Shown: positions 12,837 to 13,585 of the stretch, in pieces
Position numbering within the stretch: position 1 is the first letter of the stretch
Layout: each line of letters begins with the position of its first letter
Origin: Candidatus Aminicenantota bacterium
GTDB lineage: Bacteria > Acidobacteriota > Aminicenantia > Aminicenantales > UBA8522
Direction of reading: 5' to 3'
Length of the DNA stretch: 13,585 nt
Assembly: GCA_003524335.1 (NCBI GenBank)
Contig: DQHV01000320.1
Span: 1,299 to 14,883, forward strand
The notes under the pieces: generated by a model
What the model was told of the DNA's origin: nothing
The model's input: the letters and a program-made list of their open reading frames with translations, nothing else
The model's database searches: none
Translations under genes and position numbers: made by a program

Positions 12837-13585
12837 ATGACCTACGAGGATTTCCTGGATTCGCGCAACCTCAAGCTGTACTTGAGCCAGATCGCCAAGT
12901 TTCCAGTGTACACCGAGAGCGAGGAAAAGGAGCTGGGCGGCAGGGCGCACCAGGGAGACGGAGAAGCTCTCCGGAAACTCGTCGAAGCCAACCTGAGGTT
13001 CGTAGTTTCGTATGTCAAGAAATACCGCGGGATGGGTCTGGGCATGCTCGACCTGGTCAACGAGGGCAACCTCGGCCTGATCGAAGCGGCCAGGCGGTTT
13101 GACCCCAGCCGCAACGTCCGGTTCATCTCCTATGCGGTCTGGTGGGTCCGGCAGGCGGTCATCCACGCCTTAACCCAGTCGGCCCGTATCTGCAGCCTTC
13201 CCCAGAAGCTCTCCGACCAGATATCACTGATGAAGAAAAAGGCGACCCAGTTGAAGGGGGAGAAGGGCCGGGAGCCGTCTCGAGAAGAGATCGCCTCCAG
13301 CATGGGCATCAGCGAGGAAGATGTAGAGGACCTGCTGATCCTGGCGGAGAAGGACGTCCATCTGAGCGACAGAGTGGCCGATAGCGACCTCGAAGTCGAG
13401 GGCAAGATCGAGGACCGGGGGACGCCGCCGGTCGAATACCAGATCGTCAAGAACTCCATCCAGCAGCAGATCCGTGATATCCTGGGGGAGCTGGATGAGA
13501 AGGCAGCAACTGTGTTAAAATTAAGGTTCGGCCTGGATGACGACCGCCCGCAGACGCTGCAGGAAATCGGCGGCCGCCTGAACCT
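12837..13585 (+). CDS. Sigma-70 family RNA polymerase sigma factor (3' end outside window)
   Basis: The first 249 codons of a sigma factor run off the window. The start ATG at 12837 has GGAG at 12830-12833 and follows hspR by 12 bases, so it is probably in the same operon. Region 1.2 is at about 8-42 (LYLSQIAKFPVYTESEE). Region 2 is at about 48-112 with ANLRFVVSYVKKY, LDLVNEGNLGLIEAARRFD and FISYAVWWVRQAV, the -10-recognising part. Region 3 follows (LPQKL through EEDVEDLL), and region 4 begins at about 215 (LDEKAATVLKLRFGL) and is cut. There is no long region 1.1 and no large insertion, so this is a compact group 1 or 2 factor, closer to primary sigma factors than to RpoH or sporulation types. 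It might be the main vegetative sigma or a stress-linked paralogue. Confidence 0.93.
   Translation, partial: MTYEDFLDSRNLKLYLSQIAKFPVYTESEEKELGGRAHQGDGEALRKLVEANLRFVVSYVKKYRGMGLGMLDLVNEGNLGLIEAARRFDPSRNVRFISYAVWWVRQAVIHALTQSARICSLPQKLSDQISLMKKKATQLKGEKGREPSREEIASSMGISEEDVEDLLILAEKDVHLSDRVADSDLEVEGKIEDRGTPPVEYQIVKNSIQQQIRDILGELDEKAATVLKLRFGLDDDRPQTLQEIGGRLN

Noticed and set aside
1..13585. Mobile elements, CRISPR arrays, tRNA or rRNA genes
   Set aside because: No transposase-like frame, no regularly spaced repeats, and no tRNA or rRNA signature were seen on either strand.

Overview
The window is a gene-dense bacterial chromosome segment. All recognisable genes lie on the + strand, the base composition is G+C-rich, and the short intergenic gaps are AT-rich with E. 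coli-like sigma-70 promoters and AGGAGG-type ribosome binding sites. Two proteins with lipoprotein-type signal sequences and two periplasmic L,D-transpeptidases suggest a diderm, respiring heterotroph. A DnaK-DnaJ-HspR cluster, a compact NuoG and a sigma region 2.4 of the Bacteroidetes/Acidobacteria style suggest something like Acidobacteriota/Aminicenantia. That placement is a guess from gene style and was not tested.

Region 1 (1-4676) is the end of a respiratory complex I operon: nuoF (5' end missing), nuoG, nuoH and nuoI, translationally coupled by short overlaps. A metallo-beta-lactamase-fold hydrolase follows with the same ATGA overlap, where nuoJ would usually be. NuoG is much shorter than the classical form. 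It keeps all iron-sulfur ligands, including the N7 site, but has lost most of the molybdopterin-like domain.

Region 2 (4673-6081) is a single-gene unit for a small malic enzyme. Its promoter overlaps the stop codon of the hydrolase gene.

Region 3 (6098-9207) is the least ordinary part. A strong promoter, whose -35 box is embedded in a 7-bp-arm inverted repeat, drives an Ala/Lys-rich helical lipoprotein, a lipoprotein-like L,D-transpeptidase carrying the same N-terminal motif, a second membrane-anchored L,D-transpeptidase, and a secreted protein of unknown function. It could be a peptidoglycan/outer-membrane tethering cassette, with the lipoprotein as substrate or partner of the transpeptidases. 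This is inference.

Region 4 (9252-13585) is a heat-shock operon: dnaK, dnaJ, an HspR-type MerR repressor, and the first 249 codons of a sigma-70 family factor. The dnaK promoter is a perfect TTGACA-N17-TATAAT, and a HAIR-like operator lies over its -35 box and spacer, which fits autorepression by the HspR encoded downstream. No grpE is present between dnaK and dnaJ. No tRNA, rRNA, CRISPR array, insertion sequence or phage gene was seen.
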